DNA of 64,000 bases from Gluconobacter roseus NBRC 3990 (GCF_006538885.1 NZ_BJLY01000003.1:372001-436000); one strand, 5' to 3'. Counted from the first letter of the stretch, positions 53,654 through 63,547 are shown. The notes: generated by a model not told the origin, from the letters alone. Made by a program: numbers and translations.

Positions 53654-54055
53654 TCAGAGCATCGGCTGTGCAGCCTTGACGGCGGCGTGACAGGCGGCGC
53701 GGCGGTCGTCTTCGTTCGTGTAGGCTACGAGGTAGTAGCGCTTGCCGTTGCTGTCGAAATAACCGGCGGAACCCAGGGCGTAGTCGAAGTTGCCGACCGT
53801 CTGCTCGGTTGCCTTGTACTTCTCGCTCAGTCCGTAAAGGACGGGGTTGCCCTCGTCATAGGACACGTACTGCTGCTCGACGCAGTAGTTCATGATGCCA
53901 GCAAGGTTGGTGGGCGAAACGCCCGTGAAGTCCTTGCCAGGCGTACCCTGGACGGCCGGCGGGGGCGGCGGGGACTGTTCCTGTGCCATGGCAGCCTGGG
54001 AAGCCAGACCCAGCCCGAGGGCGAGGCCGAGGACGGGCACGATACGACGAAACAT
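53654..54055 (-). CDS. Small exported protein, unknown function
   Basis: A 133-residue precursor with a clear signal peptide ([24 protein letters not shown], cleavage about 24), a Pro-rich stretch ([11 protein letters not shown]) and a compact domain of about 95 residues with two Cys (in NYCVEQ and AACHAA) that could form a disulfide. No family recognised with certainty. The ATG at 54055 begins the signal peptide; the longer frame to 54301 lacks support. A bidirectional terminator follows. Confidence 0.65.
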   Translation of the reverse strand: MFRRIVPVLGLALGLGLASQAAMAQEQSPPPPPAVQGTPGKDFTGVSPTNLAGIMNYCVEQQYVSYDEGNPVLYGLSEKYKATEQTVGNFDYALGSAGYFDSNGKRYYLVAYTNEDDRRAACHAAVKAAQPML

Positions 54056-54197
54056 CACGGTATCCTTAGTTCTGAAACCCTGTCGTCCGCGGTCACCCGC
54101 GGCTGAAACCGAAACATTCCCCCGTTTTCCGCAAAAGGGAAGTGTGTTGCAGAACATTTCTTCGTGATCAGTTCGTGAGAATTGTGTCAGGCTGGAT

Positions 54198-56417
54198 TCA
54201 GCCTGTGGATTCCAGTTCGGCTGGGCTGACCGAAGGATCGAAATACGGGCTGCTGGCATCGAAGAAAACGCGGTTCGTGTCCAGTTCGGTGGCGATGACA
54301 TCCAGACTGGTCAGTGCTGCAATCAGCACGAAACGTTCGCGGGGACGGGCTTCATCACGCTCGCAGGTCCGTAGGCGCAGAATCGCGAGTTTCGTGGCCC
54401 GGAGTGTCCGGCCGTAATGACCGTGATAGCGTCCGCTGAAATGGCTCATTCGGCCCATGACGAGCGCGAGCGCCTGTCGTGCGGCGGCTCCCAGCCGGGT
54501 ATCGCGCCGGATGGCTTGAAGCCGCAGCAGGTTGAGCATGACGCGCATCCCCGACAGGATGCCGGTGAGATAGGCCTGAATGACGGGAGAAGGTGTCGAA
54601 CCGGAATTGGTCATGAGGCGCACGAAGCGATCCACGTTGCGCGGGACCACGCTGTCCACCGTTTCCTGCGCGTGGCCATCGGCAATGCGGTGGAGATCCC
54701 GCAGGATGTGTTCGCGCATGGTCCAGCGCTGGTGCGCGGGATCATAAGGCAGGAAAACGCGGTACATCCAGGAGGCGTAGAGCAGGCCCAGCACCAGCGG
54801 CAGGGCGGTATTGAAATAGACGATTTCGTCTGTTTTCGCCTGATTGGACGGGCCGATGAGGATGGGCAGGAACAGGTTGTAGGAAACGGCCGGAAGGGTC
54901 AGCGGCGGATAGGCAAAGGCCAGACCGCCAAGCATCATCGCCAGTCCGGACCACATGCCGAGCATCTCGAATGTCGTCGATTTGCCCATCAGGGCCAGAT
55001 TGAGCACGCCGGCTGCGATGACCGCACAGCAGGCGCCGCGCAGGAAGGCCTGTGTGGCGAGTGCCGGGCGCTCCAGTGTGGAGAACAGGCTGCACACGAT
55101 GCAGACGAACATGATGAAGGTCAGTCCGCTGGGCCATGCCGTGCAGATCCAGATCAGGCCTGCGCCAAAGACCGTGACGGAGGAGCGCAGACTGTTGGTG
55201 ATGGCCTGCTGCCAGTCGCGATAGGAGCGGATCGGTGAATGGAAATGGTCGTGAGGCTGCGGGTGGCGGCTGGCCTCGAACTGGGTCAGGGCCATGCGGA
55301 GCGCGTCGATCAGTTCGACGAGGGCCTGCTGAAGCATGCCGTGGCGCAGAACGGCCGCGCGCGCCGTATCGTCCGGCTGGGCGGTGCTGAAATCCGAGAC
55401 GACCTTCTGGCGGCACTGACGGCGCAGGGTCAGCAGATCCGACAGGATATTGTCCATGGGTTCCGTCCCCTCCAGCCGGGCCGGAAGTTTCAGGAAAATA
55501 TCGCGGATGGCATTGGCTTCGCGACGGAATGTGTCGTCCTGACTGAGGGGCAGGCGCATAAGGGTCGCAAGATCAAGGGCGCGGGCGAGCAGTACAGCAA
55601 TATCGGCCAGAGCTGCGCGGGCGTGGTCTCCGGCATGGTCGCGACGGCCGAGTTCGACTTCCGCGAACTCCACCTGATCGCCGAGTGTCGTAATCTGGGT
55701 GAAGATAGCCTGCACGTTCTGCATCGCCCCTTCCTTGCCGACGAGGATACCGGCAATGGCGGTCAGGGCGGGCTTAAGCGTGTCCTCGAACGTACTGGCG
55801 AGCTGGTGTCGTGTGCGTTTGGTCAGGCCGAGCTGGAACAGGCCGGAAATCGAGGCTTCGAGCACGATGCCGAGCAGGATGTAGGTGGCGCGCGACATCG
55901 CGATAGCGAAGATGTGGTGCGGGTCTGCAATGCCGTCGAGCGAGACGATGGCGTAGGTGAAGCCCGAGGCGCGCATGCCGTGGATGCGGTAATTCGTCAT
56001 CGACGCCGGACCGGGCATGAACGTGCCGATCATGCAGAACGTGCCAATCCCGACCGCCAGCAGGAGAATGAACATCAGCGGCGCCTGCGGGAAGGCCGCG
56101 ACCAGCGCAATGCCGCTGATGACGCCGACCACCATGCCGAACAGGTGCCATTTGGCCTTCGCAAGGCTGCGTCCGCGTGTGCCCTGTGCGACCATCCAGA
56201 CGGTCAGTGCGGCCCATTGCGGGCTGCCGAGCTCCATCCACAGCGCGATGCCAAGGGCGAGGAGGGATGTGCAGGTGGTGCGGAGCGCATATCCGGCCAT
56301 GACCGGATCGGGGGCATAGAGCCATCGCAGTTTGCGAATGAGTGCGACCGGCCCGGCCTGTATCATGTCAGATGCGAACTTCTTGGTATTTGTGCGGTAT
56401 TTGCAGGCATCGGACAT
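54198..56417 (-). CDS. FUSC-family membrane protein (AaeB/fusaric acid resistance-like)
   Basis: A 739-residue inner-membrane efflux-type protein. Two blocks of about five to six hydrophobic helices (about 30-175 and 395-520) surround large soluble helical regions, as in AaeB (p-hydroxybenzoate efflux). Segments such as GSPQWAALTVWMVAQ and ARATYILLGIV fit FUSC proteins. No adaptor gene (AaeA) is adjacent. Start: ATG 56417 is taken; TTG 56429 and ATG 56366 are alternatives, and none has a strong site. Confidence 0.82.
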   Translation of the reverse strand: MSDACKYRTNTKKFASDMIQAGPVALIRKLRWLYAPDPVMAGYALRTTCTSLLALGIALWMELGSPQWAALTVWMVAQGTRGRSLAKAKWHLFGMVVGVISGIALVAAFPQAPLMFILLLAVGIGTFCMIGTFMPGPASMTNYRIHGMRASGFTYAIVSLDGIADPHHIFAIAMSRATYILLGIVLEASISGLFQLGLTKRTRHQLASTFEDTLKPALTAIAGILVGKEGAMQNVQAIFTQITTLGDQVEFAEVELGRRDHAGDHARAALADIAVLLARALDLATLMRLPLSQDDTFRREANAIRDIFLKLPARLEGTEPMDNILSDLLTLRRQCRQKVVSDFSTAQPDDTARAAVLRHGMLQQALVELIDALRMALTQFEASRHPQPHDHFHSPIRSYRDWQQAITNSLRSSVTVFGAGLIWICTAWPSGLTFIMFVCIVCSLFSTLERPALATQAFLRGACCAVIAAGVLNLALMGKSTTFEMLGMWSGLAMMLGGLAFAYPPLTLPAVSYNLFLPILIGPSNQAKTDEIVYFNTALPLVLGLLYASWMYRVFLPYDPAHQRWTMREHILRDLHRIADGHAQETVDSVVPRNVDRFVRLMTNSGSTPSPVIQAYLTGILSGMRVMLNLLRLQAIRRDTRLGAAARQALALVMGRMSHFSGRYHGHYGRTLRATKLAILRLRTCERDEARPRERFVLIAALTSLDVIATELDTNRVFFDASSPYFDPSVSPAELESTG

Positions 56418-56584
56418 CCCTTCGGGCAATACGGACCAGTGAGGCCATCTCGCAACGGCAGCAAAGGTCGCCTGAACGGCCTTTCGGGAACGGGAAGGCG
56501 TGACACACTAACTTAAAAAGACACATTCCACCATGTCGGCCCTTGCAAAAAGACCCGAGTTGGGCGATTTCGGACTGCACCCGC

Positions 56585-56658
56585 GCGCCTGTAGCTCAAT
56601 TGGTTAGAGCCGGCCGCTCATAACGGCTTGGTTGGGGGTTCGAGTCCCTCCGGGCGCA
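56585..56658 (+). tRNA. tRNA with CAU anticodon (elongator Met or Ile2)
   Basis: Cloverleaf with acceptor GCGCCTG/CGGGCGC, anticodon loop CTCATAA (CAU), T-arm GGGGGTTCGAGTCCCTC and discriminator A. CCA is not encoded (CGG follows). The paired first base (G1-C72) excludes initiator tRNA-fMet, which has an unpaired position 1. Elongator tRNA-Met and tRNA-Ile2 (lysidine-modified) both carry CAU and cannot be told apart with certainty here. Confidence 0.88.
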
Positions 56659-56734
56659 CGGTGTGCCAACCTGATTCCTGCGGGACATCTGTTCCGCTTC
56701 TTCCCCGCCCATCCACCGATCGAGGAGACCTCCC

Positions 56735-58414
56735 ATGGCCGCCTACCAGTACGTCTATGTCATGAAGGACCTCACCAAGTCCTATCCGGGTGGGCGTGAA
56801 GTCTTCAAGGGCATCACCCTGTCCTTCCTGCCGGGTGTGAAGATCGGCGTCCTTGGTGTGAACGGCGCGGGTAAGTCCACGCTGCTCAAGATCATGGCCG
56901 GCATCGAGAAGGAATATGGCGGTGAAGCCTGGGCCGCTGAAGGCGCACGCATCGGCTATCTCGAGCAGGAGCCGAAGCTCGATGAGAGCCTGACGGTCGG
57001 CGAGAACGTCGCCCAGGGTTTCGGTGAGCTGAAGAAGGCCGTGGACCGCTTCAACGAGATCTCGATGAAGTTCGCCGAGCCGATGTCCGACGACGAGATG
57101 ACGGCACTTCTGGCCGAGCAGGCCGATCTTCAGGAAAAGATCGACGCTGGTGACGGCTGGGAGCTGGATCGCAAGCTCGAAATCGCGCTCGATGCCCTGC
57201 GCTGCCCGTCCGCCGACAGCCCGGTGACGAACCTCTCCGGTGGTGAGAAGCGCCGCGTAGCGCTGTGCCGCCTGCTGCTCGAAAAGCCCGACATCCTGCT
57301 GCTCGATGAGCCGACCAACCATCTCGATGCCGAGAGCGTCAGCTGGCTTGAAAAGACGCTGCGTGACTATGCCGGCACCGTCATGGTCATCACCCATGAC
57401 CGTTACTTCCTCGACAACGTCACCAACTGGATCCTCGAAATCGAGCGTGGCCGCGGCTATCCGTTCGAAGGCAACTATTCCTCCTGGCTGACCCAGAAGC
57501 GCAAGCGTCTGGCCCAGGAAGAGAAGGAAGAGAGCGCCCGCCAGCGTGCTCTGGCCGCCGAGCAGGAATGGATTTCCAGCTCGCCCAAGGCCCGTCAGGC
57601 CAAGAGCAAGGCGCGTATCACGAAGTACGAGGAAATGCTGGCCGCCAATGCCGAGAAGGCTGGTGGCACAGCGGACATCGTCATCACGCCGGGTCCGCGT
57701 CTGGGTGGAACGGTCATCGAGGCCGAGAACCTCACGAAGGGCTTTGGCGACCGTCTGCTGATCGACAATCTCAGCTTCAAGCTGCCGCCGGGCGGCATCG
57801 TGGGTGTGATCGGGCCGAACGGCGCGGGTAAATCCACGCTGTTCAAGATGATCACCGGCGACGACAAGCCCGATGGCGGTTCGCTCAAGATCGGCGAGAC
57901 GGTGAAACTGGGTTATGTGGACCAGTCCCGAAACACGCTTGATGACAACAAGACGGTCTGGGAAGAAATTTCCGGCGGCACGGATGTCATCCATCTCGGC
58001 AAGCGCACGGTTCCGTCGCGGGCCTATGTGGGCGCGTTTAACTTCAAGGGCTCTGACCAGCAGAAGCGCGTGGGCGTCCTGTCCGGTGGTGAGCGTAACC
58101 GCGTCCATCTGGCCAAGATGCTCAAGCAGGATAGCAACGTCATCCTGCTTGACGAACCGACCAATGATCTTGACGTCGATACACTGCGTGCTCTCGAAGA
58201 CGCTCTGGCGGAATTCGCAGGCTGCGCCGTGATCATCACTCATGACCGCTGGTTCCTTGACCGTCTGGCCACGCATATCCTCGCTTTCGAGGGTGACAGC
58301 CATGTCGAGTGGTTCGAAGGCAACTTCCAGGACTACGAAGCCGACAAGCGTCGCCGTCTGGGCCCGGATGCGACCGAGCCCGGCCGGATCAAGTATCGCC
58401 CGCTGGCCCGCTGA
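56735..58414 (+). CDS. ettA: Energy-dependent translational throttle protein EttA (ABC-F)
   Basis: Soluble ABC-F ATPase that acts on the ribosomal E site. The 559-residue protein has two ATPase domains: Walker A GVNGAGKST (about 44-52) and GPNGAGKST (about 362-370), signatures LSGGEKRR and LSGGERNR, and Walker B LLLDEPTNHLD and ILLDEPTNDLD. The EttA-type linker (about 245-310, rich in Lys/Glu/Ala) and the length match E. coli EttA (555). GAGGAG precedes the ATG. The tRNA gene lies just upstream. Confidence 0.95.
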   Translation: MAAYQYVYVMKDLTKSYPGGREVFKGITLSFLPGVKIGVLGVNGAGKSTLLKIMAGIEKEYGGEAWAAEGARIGYLEQEPKLDESLTVGENVAQGFGELKKAVDRFNEISMKFAEPMSDDEMTALLAEQADLQEKIDAGDGWELDRKLEIALDALRCPSADSPVTNLSGGEKRRVALCRLLLEKPDILLLDEPTNHLDAESVSWLEKTLRDYAGTVMVITHDRYFLDNVTNWILEIERGRGYPFEGNYSSWLTQKRKRLAQEEKEESARQRALAAEQEWISSSPKARQAKSKARITKYEEMLAANAEKAGGTADIVITPGPRLGGTVIEAENLTKGFGDRLLIDNLSFKLPPGGIVGVIGPNGAGKSTLFKMITGDDKPDGGSLKIGETVKLGYVDQSRNTLDDNKTVWEEISGGTDVIHLGKRTVPSRAYVGAFNFKGSDQQKRVGVLSGGERNRVHLAKMLKQDSNVILLDEPTNDLDVDTLRALEDALAEFAGCAVIITHDRWFLDRLATHILAFEGDSHVEWFEGNFQDYEADKRRRLGPDATEPGRIKYRPLAR

Positions 58415-58488
58415 TCCGGCGTTTTCCCCTCGGCGGGCGGGATATCCCGTTCGCTTGGGGGCTATGCTGAAGGCCCGGGGAGAGCTGC

Positions 58489-58986
58489 GTGCTGGGGCGT
58501 GAAATCCGTACCGCCCGGCTTGTTCTGACTCCGGTCAACTGGCCGGACCTCGAAGACATGGTGGCGCTCAAGGGCAATGCCGGAGCGTTCGCGCGGATGC
58601 TGGGCGGTGTCCGCAACCGCACCACGACCGAGCAGGAAATGGCGGAGGACGTCAGTTTCTGGGCCAGACGTAATGTCGGAATTTTTTCCATCCGCGAAAA
58701 CGGCCGCTTCGTCGGCATCACGGGCGTGCATGAACGCCCCGACGGACGCGGTCTCGGACTGCGCTTTTCCATTTTTCCATGGGCCGCCGGGCGCGGCATC
58801 GCCCGCGAAGCCGCAGCCGCTGCCCTGCGTTATGTGCTCGACAGTGGCGAGAAGCGGATCGTCGCCGTTACGCGGGAAGACAATCTGGCCTCGCGTACAG
58901 TTTTGGGCAGTCTGGGACTGCGTCACACCACCACCTTCGATCGCGATGGTGACACGATGTTCCTCTACGAAATCACGGCGGACTGA
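58489..58986 (+). CDS. GNAT-family N-acetyltransferase (RimJ/RimL-like)
   Basis: A 165-residue GNAT enzyme starting with GTG. It shows IRTARLVLTPVN at the N-terminus, the acetyl-CoA segment WAAGRGIAREAAAAALRYVLDSG and AVTREDNLASRTVLGSLGLR, typical of RimJ/RimL-type acetyltransferases. The substrate is unknown. Its last 14 bases overlap the convergent GT-C-like gene. Confidence 0.85.
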   Translation: MLGREIRTARLVLTPVNWPDLEDMVALKGNAGAFARMLGGVRNRTTTEQEMAEDVSFWARRNVGIFSIRENGRFVGITGVHERPDGRGLGLRFSIFPWAAGRGIAREAAAAALRYVLDSGEKRIVAVTREDNLASRTVLGSLGLRHTTTFDRDGDTMFLYEITAD

Positions 58987-60577
58987 CGCGGCTCTGGTTC
59001 TCGCGGGGACGCAGGACGTGCAGGGACGGGAAGCCTTCGACCGGCATGTACAGGGTCGCCAGCCTCTCCTTGATGCAGTTGAAGAACGGCCGGACGGTAA
59101 GGGACGTGGGATCAGTTTCCGGCGTATAGCCGATCAGCGGCGGAGGGTCTGTCAGCAGGTTCTGGCACAGGTCGTGAGGATAGCCCGGGACTGGATGCCG
59201 GGCATAAACCGCGTCCCAGGGCAGATACTCGTAATAGCCGTAAGGCGGGCGCCGGTCCGCCATCCAGTAGAATTCCGGCATATAGGGCAGCATCAGGATG
59301 GGTTGTCCGGGTGGGACAAGTGATCTGACCTTGAGACTGATGGCATCGTCAATCGGCTGATAGATCGTGTAAGGCGGTTTATGCGTGCTGTCGTGATAGC
59401 TCCAGCTGAAAGGAGTATTGGTGGCAAGATGGCTGCTGCCCCAGAGTGCCAGAACCATCCCGATGGAACCGGTCAGGGCTGCGCGGGACAGAATCCGGCT
59501 GCTGCCTGCCTGTCGTTCAAGACATCCCCCGAGAGCCAGCCCGGCAAGCGCGAAAGCCATAATGAGGGTCTGGCCATCCTTGAAGCCGGCCGCAGCGCGG
59601 GCATTGAGAAGGAGGATGCCCGCAAACCCGATCAGGATGGCCACCCGGTTTCGGCCCGGGCGCCTGTACAGCAGCATCGGGAGCGATGCGGCGAGGATGA
59701 GATGGGCGAGGGTGGGATAAAACTCTTCCCCCCGGAATGAGGGCACGAGAGACAGCAGAAAAGTTTTGGGTCCGAAGTGGATGAACGGAGCGTAGGCAAT
59801 CTGGTTGAAGAGGATGTGGAAGACCACGAAGCTTCCGAAATCCGAATAGCGCCAGAACCACAGGCCAAGCATCAGAACAGCAAGGACGGCGCCGCTCGCA
59901 AACGCCCGGATAGCCCTGTCTCCCTGCTTCCGTGCGAGAAGCCAGAGGGCCGGTATCACAATCAGGAGCATGCCCGGGCCGTAGGCATAGGCGCAGCCCA
60001 GGATCAGGATCAGGCATATGCCTGCAAGTGCCGAGGGGAGAACTGATGGCGTTTTTCCGAACCATGCAGGCACCACGAACAGTGCCAGCAGGCAGACCGC
60101 CAGAAACCCGGCCACCGGGTAGAAACTGACCATGTAAAAGGCGTCCATCAGCCAGTAGGACGCAATCCCTCCGATGAAAACCGTACTGGCGAGAACACGG
60201 TGACGGACGTCGGACAGGGCTGATGTTACGCTGAGGCAGGCCGCTGCCATGAGAGCCAGTACCGGCAGGAGCAGCCGTGCGCCCTGCGGGAAATGCCAGC
60301 CGAACAGGGCGCCATAGAACTGGGACAGCATGAAGATGACCGGCCCGTGTGAGTCTACATACGAGACGTAGAGCCTGCCCCCCTCATTCAGCATCCGCCC
60401 GCCCAGCAGATGCTCGCCCTCATCGCAGAATGACAGAAACCATAGGCCTTTCCAGCAGGCCCATCCGAAGACTGTTAGACAGGAAAGGACGAAGGCCGAC
60501 AGAACGACGGCCTGAAAACCGAAACCGGATACAAAAACGGACGGCTTCCGCAGGGAAAGCCGTCCGTTTCGGGACAT
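58973..60577 (-). CDS. Polytopic membrane protein, GT-C glycosyltransferase-like
   Basis: A 534-residue protein with about ten to eleven hydrophobic helices in the first 390 residues and a soluble C-terminal region. Between helices 1 and 2, FCDEGEHLLGGRMLNEGGRLYVSYVDSHGP carries acidic residues placed like the DE/DD motif of GT-C enzymes (GT39/GT83/ArnT-like), which transfer sugars from lipid-linked donors in the periplasm. It starts 21 bases after the mlaC stop, so it may share the mlaA-mlaC transcript. I cannot identify the family precisely. Possible roles: lipid A, glycan or protein glycosylation. Confidence 0.65.
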   Translation of the reverse strand: MSRNGRLSLRKPSVFVSGFGFQAVVLSAFVLSCLTVFGWACWKGLWFLSFCDEGEHLLGGRMLNEGGRLYVSYVDSHGPVIFMLSQFYGALFGWHFPQGARLLLPVLALMAAACLSVTSALSDVRHRVLASTVFIGGIASYWLMDAFYMVSFYPVAGFLAVCLLALFVVPAWFGKTPSVLPSALAGICLILILGCAYAYGPGMLLIVIPALWLLARKQGDRAIRAFASGAVLAVLMLGLWFWRYSDFGSFVVFHILFNQIAYAPFIHFGPKTFLLSLVPSFRGEEFYPTLAHLILAASLPMLLYRRPGRNRVAILIGFAGILLLNARAAAGFKDGQTLIMAFALAGLALGGCLERQAGSSRILSRAALTGSIGMVLALWGSSHLATNTPFSWSYHDSTHKPPYTIYQPIDDAISLKVRSLVPPGQPILMLPYMPEFYWMADRRPPYGYYEYLPWDAVYARHPVPGYPHDLCQNLLTDPPPLIGYTPETDPTSLTVRPFFNCIKERLATLYMPVEGFPSLHVLRPRENQSRVSPP

Positions 60578-60598
60578 CACGGTTTCAGAAGCCGTAGC

Positions 60599-61192
60599 TT
60601 ACTGGTGATGGGTCAACTGACGTTCGAGGGCGGCGTTCAGCGCATCGACGTCGCCGTTATGGCGGGCCAAATAGGAGCTGTAATCGCCGCGCTGGTTCAT
60701 GCGCAGGCTGGCCCCTTCGCCATACATGTCCACGACCTTGGGCGGATTGCCGCCGATGATGAGCTGCATGTTGACTTCAGGCTGGCCCGGACGGTCGATC
60801 AGCGCATTGACGCGCTCGCCTTCCGGCGTCGAGGTCGTCGTCGTAACGCGGAAGCTCACGCCCTGATAGTTGCCGATCTGGTCCGTGATGGTGTTGACCA
60901 GAACCTGATCGAACAGGGAAATGTATTTGTCACGCTGGGCCGGAGTGGCGGTGCGCCAGTACTTGCCGAGGCAGTAGCGGCCGATCCCGGTGATATCGAC
61001 GTTCTCCTTGAGCAGGGGGAGAACCTCTTTCTTCTTTTCGTCCAGTGACTTGCCCGAATTGACAACGGTAGCCAGACGGCCGCCGAAGGAGTTCACGAAA
61101 TCCGTCGCCGTGCTGGCGTGAGCGGCCCCTGTTGCGACGGCGAGGGAGACGACGGCACCAAGAACAGTGCGGCGCGAAAATACGTTGAACAT
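60599..61192 (-). CDS. mlaC: MlaC-like phospholipid-binding periplasmic protein
   Basis: Periplasmic phospholipid shuttle (toluene tolerance Ttg2D/MlaC family). The 197-residue precursor has a signal peptide with twin-Arg-like SRRTVLGAVV; mature signs are VDITGIGRYCLGKYWRTATPAQRDKYISLFDQVLVNTITDQI and the C-terminal VVDMYGEGASLRMNQRGDYSSYLARH. ATG 61192 has GAGGA seven to eight bases upstream. Ten bases separate it from mlaA. The inner-membrane MlaFEDB genes are not in the window. Confidence 0.9.
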   Translation of the reverse strand: MFNVFSRRTVLGAVVSLAVATGAAHASTATDFVNSFGGRLATVVNSGKSLDEKKKEVLPLLKENVDITGIGRYCLGKYWRTATPAQRDKYISLFDQVLVNTITDQIGNYQGVSFRVTTTTSTPEGERVNALIDRPGQPEVNMQLIIGGNPPKVVDMYGEGASLRMNQRGDYSSYLARHNGDVDALNAALERQLTHHQ

Positions 61193-61202
61193 GTCGTTGT
61201 CC

Positions 61203-62021
61203 TCAGTTGTACCAGTCAGGGGTGGTTGCGCGATCATCGCCCTTGATGGTGTCGATCTGGCTCTGACGGTTCTGCTGCCACGCACTCCGGATATAGGAGT
61301 ACGGGTCCAGACTGTCCTGCTCGAGATGATCGATCTGGTCGATGGAACTGGCGTAACCTTCCATGGTCCCGGCCACGTTGTAAGCCCAGTTGAAGGTTAG
61401 CAGATCATAACCGCGGGGCACATAGTTGATCGGCGTCAGACCCTGGCTGATGCCATAGCCGATGCCGTCACGGATGTTGGTCGGGCCAACAAACGGGACG
61501 AACAGGTAAGGACCGCTCTTCACGCCCCAAGTGCCCAGCGTCAGGCCAGGATCGGTTTCATGCTGCTTGTAGCCGACGAGGCCTGCTACATCGAAGAAAC
61601 CGGCCACGCCCGCACTCATGTTGATCGCAAAGCGCATGAAGGCGTCTCCGGCGCGACGCGGCTTGCCCGCGCCGACATCAGAGAAGAACACCGAAGGCTC
61701 GCGCCAAGTTTCATTCACGTTCGCAATGGAGTGGCGGACAGGCTTGGGAATGGCCCAGATCCAGGCTTTGCCCACCGGGCGCAGGACCTTGTGATAGGCC
61801 CACATCTGGATGTTGTACATCTTGCGGTTGGCGGGCTCGTAGGGGTCATTTGCGGCCTTATAATCCGCAAGATCGTCCGGGTCCTTCGGAGGTGGATTCC
61901 GCAGCGAGCTACAGGCGCCGAGCGTCAGCAGGGCGAGCGCACCCGCAAGAGCCCTGCTGCGCCGTAACATACGACGCGAGCGCGTCTCCCGGATACTGTT
62001 TTCGTCCTGCCGAAAGTCCAT
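61203..62021 (-). CDS. mlaA: MlaA (VacJ) outer-membrane lipoprotein
   Basis: Removes phospholipids from the outer leaflet of the outer membrane and passes them to MlaC. The 272-residue precursor has lipobox LGAC, then YEPANRKMYNIQMWAYHKVLRPVGKAW, FINMSAGVAGFFD-like segment, GLTLGTWGVKSGPYLFVPFVGPTNIRDGIG typical of MlaA. ATG 62021 is favoured by GAGGA five bases upstream; ATG 61970 would start closer to the lipoprotein signal. First gene of an mlaA-mlaC operon. Confidence 0.92.
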   Translation of the reverse strand: MDFRQDENSIRETRSRRMLRRSRALAGALALLTLGACSSLRNPPPKDPDDLADYKAANDPYEPANRKMYNIQMWAYHKVLRPVGKAWIWAIPKPVRHSIANVNETWREPSVFFSDVGAGKPRRAGDAFMRFAINMSAGVAGFFDVAGLVGYKQHETDPGLTLGTWGVKSGPYLFVPFVGPTNIRDGIGYGISQGLTPINYVPRGYDLLTFNWAYNVAGTMEGYASSIDQIDHLEQDSLDPYSYIRSAWQQNRQSQIDTIKGDDRATTPDWYN

Positions 62022-62337
62022 AACCATCCTCAAAATGCCCTTCCCGGCCCTGCGCTCACGAAGAAGTCACAGGAAAACGGAAATTTTCATAATCCGTTCC
62101 CTGCAGGACTCCATGAAACCCGATCGGCCACGCGCCATCCGTCGCGGAAAACTGCGGAGGGGCGTAGTCATAACGTATCCTCCGTTAGCCTGCATCACTG
62201 TATGTCTGCAAATGCTGGCGGTTTGAAGAGGAGAACTGCTTTAGCGATCCAGATGGGTTCCGGTCGCTTTCCGCGCTTTGACCCCCGCGGTTTTTTGGGA
62301 GCAGTGTGGCCCCAACTCAACACCCGGGAGTTTTTCC
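62022..62337. other. Divergent intergenic region between mlaA and the epimerase gene
   Basis: About 316 bases that must hold promoters for both genes. I see no strong sigma-70 match, no RNA gene and no extended repeat. A stretch of T (62290s) and a GC-rich CCCCGCGG lie before the epimerase; neither is interpretable. Confidence 0.4.
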
Positions 62338-63498
62338 ATGACCAGATTCTTCGGCCCCAAGACCGCACTTCTCGCAACGGTTGCTGCGCTCTCTGTCAGC
62401 GCAGGTGTGGCGCAGGCCCGTCCCACTGTTGCAAGCCAGCCCTGGGGCAGCACGCCCGACGGCAAGCCCGTGCGGATCGTGACGCTCAAAAATGGTCTCG
62501 GCACGACGGCCCGCGTCATCACCTATGGCGGTATCATCCAGTCCGTCGAGACGCCGGATCGTGCGGGCCATCCGCAGGACATCGTGCTCGGCTTTGACAA
62601 TCTGAAGGGCTACACGGTCGATAGTGCGAAGGGCGGCCTGTTCTTCGGTGCCATCATCGGCCGCTATGCCAACCGTCTTGCCGGTGGCAACTTCCCCGTC
62701 GAAGGCAAGGTCTACCACACGGATGTGACGGCTCCGCCGAATGCCCTGCATGGCGGCAAGAAGGGTTTCGACAAGAACGTCTGGACGATCGAAAAGACCG
62801 GCACCAATGCCAGTGGCGCGTATCTGACGCTCAAGCTGGTCAGCCCGGACGGTGATCAGGGTTTCCCCGGCAAGCTGACGACGCATGTGACCTATACGCT
62901 CGGCACGGATAATGCCCTGTCATTGCATTATGTCGCCACGACCGATGCGCCAACGGTCCTGAACCTGACGAATCACAGCTACTGGAATCTGAACGGTGAG
63001 GGTTCAGGCTCTATCGAGCCGGAAGTCCTCCAGATCAATGCCGATGGCTTCACGCCAACCGACGCCACATCCATTCCGACCGGCCAGATCGCGCCTGTTG
63101 CCGGGACGCCGCTCGATTTCAGCAAGCCGACCGTGATCGGGGACCGTCTGCGCAGCAACGATCCGCAGATGATGTATGCGCGTGGCTATGACATGAACTG
63201 GGTCGTCAACGGGCCTTACGGTCAGGCACCGCGTCTGGCAGGCAAGGTCTATGATCCGCGTTCAGGCCGGACTATGGAAATCCTGACGAACCAGCCGGGT
63301 CTGCAGGTCTATACGTCCAACTCGCTGGATGGCGGCTATGCCGGTGTGTCCGGTCATGCCTATCGTCAGGGCGACGCGATTGCGTTCGAGGCCGAGCACT
63401 ATCCTGACAGCCCGAACCACCCGTCTTTCCCGACGACCGAGCTGAAGCCGGGACAGACCTTCGATTACACGACAACGTTCAAATTCTCGAACCAGTAA
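62338..63498 (+). CDS. galM: Exported aldose 1-epimerase (mutarotase)
   Basis: Interconverts alpha and beta anomers of aldohexoses. The 386-residue precursor has a Sec signal peptide (about 1-24, ending VAQA), so it works in the periplasm, where acetic acid bacteria oxidise sugars. The GalM domain shows GGIIQSVETPD, RYANRLAGG, the catalytic LHGGKKGFDKNVW region, NLTNHSYWNLNGEG with the active His, and the C-terminal FEAEHYPDSPNHPSFP with the catalytic Glu. ATG 62338 begins the signal peptide. Confidence 0.92.
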   Translation: MTRFFGPKTALLATVAALSVSAGVAQARPTVASQPWGSTPDGKPVRIVTLKNGLGTTARVITYGGIIQSVETPDRAGHPQDIVLGFDNLKGYTVDSAKGGLFFGAIIGRYANRLAGGNFPVEGKVYHTDVTAPPNALHGGKKGFDKNVWTIEKTGTNASGAYLTLKLVSPDGDQGFPGKLTTHVTYTLGTDNALSLHYVATTDAPTVLNLTNHSYWNLNGEGSGSIEPEVLQINADGFTPTDATSIPTGQIAPVAGTPLDFSKPTVIGDRLRSNDPQMMYARGYDMNWVVNGPYGQAPRLAGKVYDPRSGRTMEILTNQPGLQVYTSNSLDGGYAGVSGHAYRQGDAIAFEAEHYPDSPNHPSFPTTELKPGQTFDYTTTFKFSNQ

Positions 63499-63547
63499 AA
63501 ATCGGCCGGGTCCGGGGTGAAGGCTCCGGACCTAACTTGAAGCCGCT

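Noticed and set aside
56618-58303. 561-codon minus-strand open frame
   Set aside because: Antisense to ettA and ending inside the CAU tRNA gene; no family features.
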